From Antitrichia curtipendula (Eukaryota > Streptophyta > Bryopsida > Hypnales > Leucodontaceae), in contig OX579641.1 in assembly GCA_951230915.1 (NCBI GenBank), positions 23,848,254 through 23,912,253 of the forward strand: 64,000 bases of DNA, given 5' to 3'. Every line of letters starts with the position of its first letter. The stretch's first letter is position 1. Under the pieces are notes generated by a model, which ran no database searches, was not told where the DNA came from, and worked only from the letters and a program-made list of their open reading frames with translations. Shown here one piece after another: positions 62,118-64,000 of the stretch. The translations under genes were made by a program, and so were the position numbers.

Positions 62118-64000
62118 GTGAGTGTGGACCAATACACTTTTTCTTTTGAAATCTTGCAAAATTTGAATTTATTAGTTTTGAAGTGAATATTCAATCACAA
62201 ATTCAACAATTTTGAATGATCAAAATTGCCATATTTCTCCAAAATGAAATGAAGTGCATAAATATATTAGCTTAGTTTTTCATATTCACCCCTACACATC
62301 TTGACTCATCTATTGACTTGGAGTTTTTGTAAAGATGTATTGTTAACAACAATTTTGTGATAGGATTGATTCAAATAACTTTTTAGATTATAAACTGTTG
62401 CAATGGATTTGTAATTAAAAGCTCTAAATGTTGTTATTTTTCAATGATGGATCAAGTGCAAAGTGTCTATAGATCTTGAAGGGCTTTATTTTTCATCCAA
62501 CTAACTAGTTAAAACTTGATTGGTATAGATGTCCAATTTTTCAATGATGGACCAACTTTGTGTAACGCAAAATGGATTATAATATTTAGTTTTTTTAAAG
62601 ATGAAAGTTATTAAATATATTTAATTGTGTATAAATAATCTTGTCAAGAATCCAAAAAATTGTGTTGATGGCTTAATGTGGAAATTGTTGAGGCAAACTA
62701 GGATTCCAATAACATGCCACACTATAACAAGTGACTAAATTCCTCTTCAAAAATTATCACTTTGATGATGTTGTTAATTTCCTTAGCTGTTGTTTCAACT
62801 ATGTTAGTGGAATTCATAAGTATGTAGTGTTCTAGAAGCTTTGAAGAACTCATTGGCTTCATGCTTTTGACACTTTGTGGTGGTGCCAACAAATGTCAAA
62901 GCAAGCTTGTTGCATCTATTTTGAAGGACCATCGTGATGGCTAGCACATACATGATCCTTGTAAACCAATGGCCCAACTTTACCTTTGTTTGATAGATTG
63001 AAAAACTTTGGAGGTGCTCTTCAAACATCCTTACCGTAGGCAAAACCTCATTACATCAAAAGACAAGTCCCGCTAGCTTGTTTAGAAGACTACCAAGTCA
63101 CTACTAGGGCTTCTTTTTTTTTGCATTTTTAAAGAAGTGCCAAAGTGGCAATATAAAATGTTATAGTGGTGTTCTAAATTTCAACATTCATCCACATATT
63201 GGATAGAAAATATCACATTAGCACATATCACGTGTCTACAATTTGGAGATTTCATCCAAGATTTCTTTTAATTCAATTTTCTTTTGCAATTTAGTCTAAA
63301 TTTTTTACCATTGTTTTGCCATCTTTTAGCCAAATTATTTTTACTGGTGCAATTTGGCACCAAAAAGTCCTCCCCAAAATCCCTCGCCACTATTTTATCC
63401 TTCTTGTTTATCTCACGATATCACTTACTAATCAATTGCAAGTCTCCTATTGCACGAAAGCAAAAATAATCTCCATTATCTATATGCCTATGTACAAAGT
63501 AGTAAAAATATACATTTGAAAGAAGTGCAAATCTTAGAAAAAAATTCCATAACAAAGATAATCTAAAGATGATGCATACATTATTTGTACACTATTCATC
63601 TCAAGTTTGGTGGTGGTGTCAAGGGGATCAACATATGGTAGCAATGCTTTCATATCTTCCTTGAATAGTTAAAAAAAAATTATTTATTTTATTTCAAATA
63701 GAAACCCTAAAAAATAATTCAAAATTGTGTTACTTTTTGTAAGATGGGCTAAAACAATTTTTTTGCTTTAATCCTTAAGTGTCCCAGTGCCCACATAGAA
63801 GAACAATGATGATTTCAAGAACTTCCATTAGGCCCTATACGAAATAGGTGAAATCAATACATTTAAGTACAGTGAAAAAACAAAATTTGTCAATTATTCA
63901 GTAATGTAGCTAGAGTTGTCACTTGGTGCTTTATGACTTTTGTGCAAGGATCCAAATCAATTCATGTAGAAAATAGGGATGAAAAACAATTTGCAAAGAT
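62118..64000. other. AT-rich intergenic DNA, no gene seen
   Basis: No recognisable coding frame, RNA or structured repeat. Open frames of 60-80 codons show no family features. Confidence 0.5.

Overview
This is nuclear DNA from a land plant. The protein genes are split by many short GT-AG introns, the intergenic DNA is AT-rich, and transposons from several classic plant superfamilies are present (Mutator, hAT, CACTA, Stowaway-type MITEs). The only obvious host gene is a complete CSN2 (COP9 signalosome subunit 2). I cannot name the species. A non-seed plant would fit the unfamiliar transposon proteins, but that is a weak inference.

Region 1 (1-1551) has no recognisable gene. Region 2 (1552-18157) is best read as one very large Mutator-like element of about 16.6 kb. 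It has matching inverted ends carrying short arrays of a heptamer (consensus RTGAGCR), and it sits between two copies of a 10-bp direct repeat (GTTCAATTAA) that looks like the target-site duplication. Inside are (a) an open two-exon transposase gene on the minus strand with a MULE-like DDE region and a C-terminal SWIM zinc finger; (b) a central 3-kb array (about 8.99-12.06 kb) built on 590-bp tandem units and about 20 copies of a palindromic CCTCGGCACCGAGG-type motif; (c) an eleven-exon plus-strand gene whose product joins a ParB-like N-terminal domain to a degenerate beta-class (N4/N6) DNA-methylase-like C-terminal region, now broken by one frameshift and one nonsense codon; and (d) large palindromes with the same CCTCGG core just beyond the 3' end of each gene. 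The pairing of a possible DNA-binding/methylase-like protein with arrays of a palindrome inside one transposon is the most novel item in the window.

Region 3 (18168-25600) is AT-rich and holds a TIR MITE at 21.1-21.4 kb and a 1.27-kb non-autonomous CACTA element (22616-23889). Region 4 (25.5-31.1 kb) is the 12-exon CSN2 gene. Its annotated exons add up to 439 codons, the usual length of plant CSN2.

Region 5 (31.1-64.0 kb) is repeat-dominated. It holds a TTAA-flanked MITE, a Stowaway MITE, at least four families of dispersed, mostly co-oriented AT-rich repeats, a hAT transposase gene on the minus strand (43423-46717), a GC-rich island at 54.5-55.6 kb, a 71-bp minisatellite and a long imperfect hairpin near 62 kb. 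No host gene was recognised in this part.
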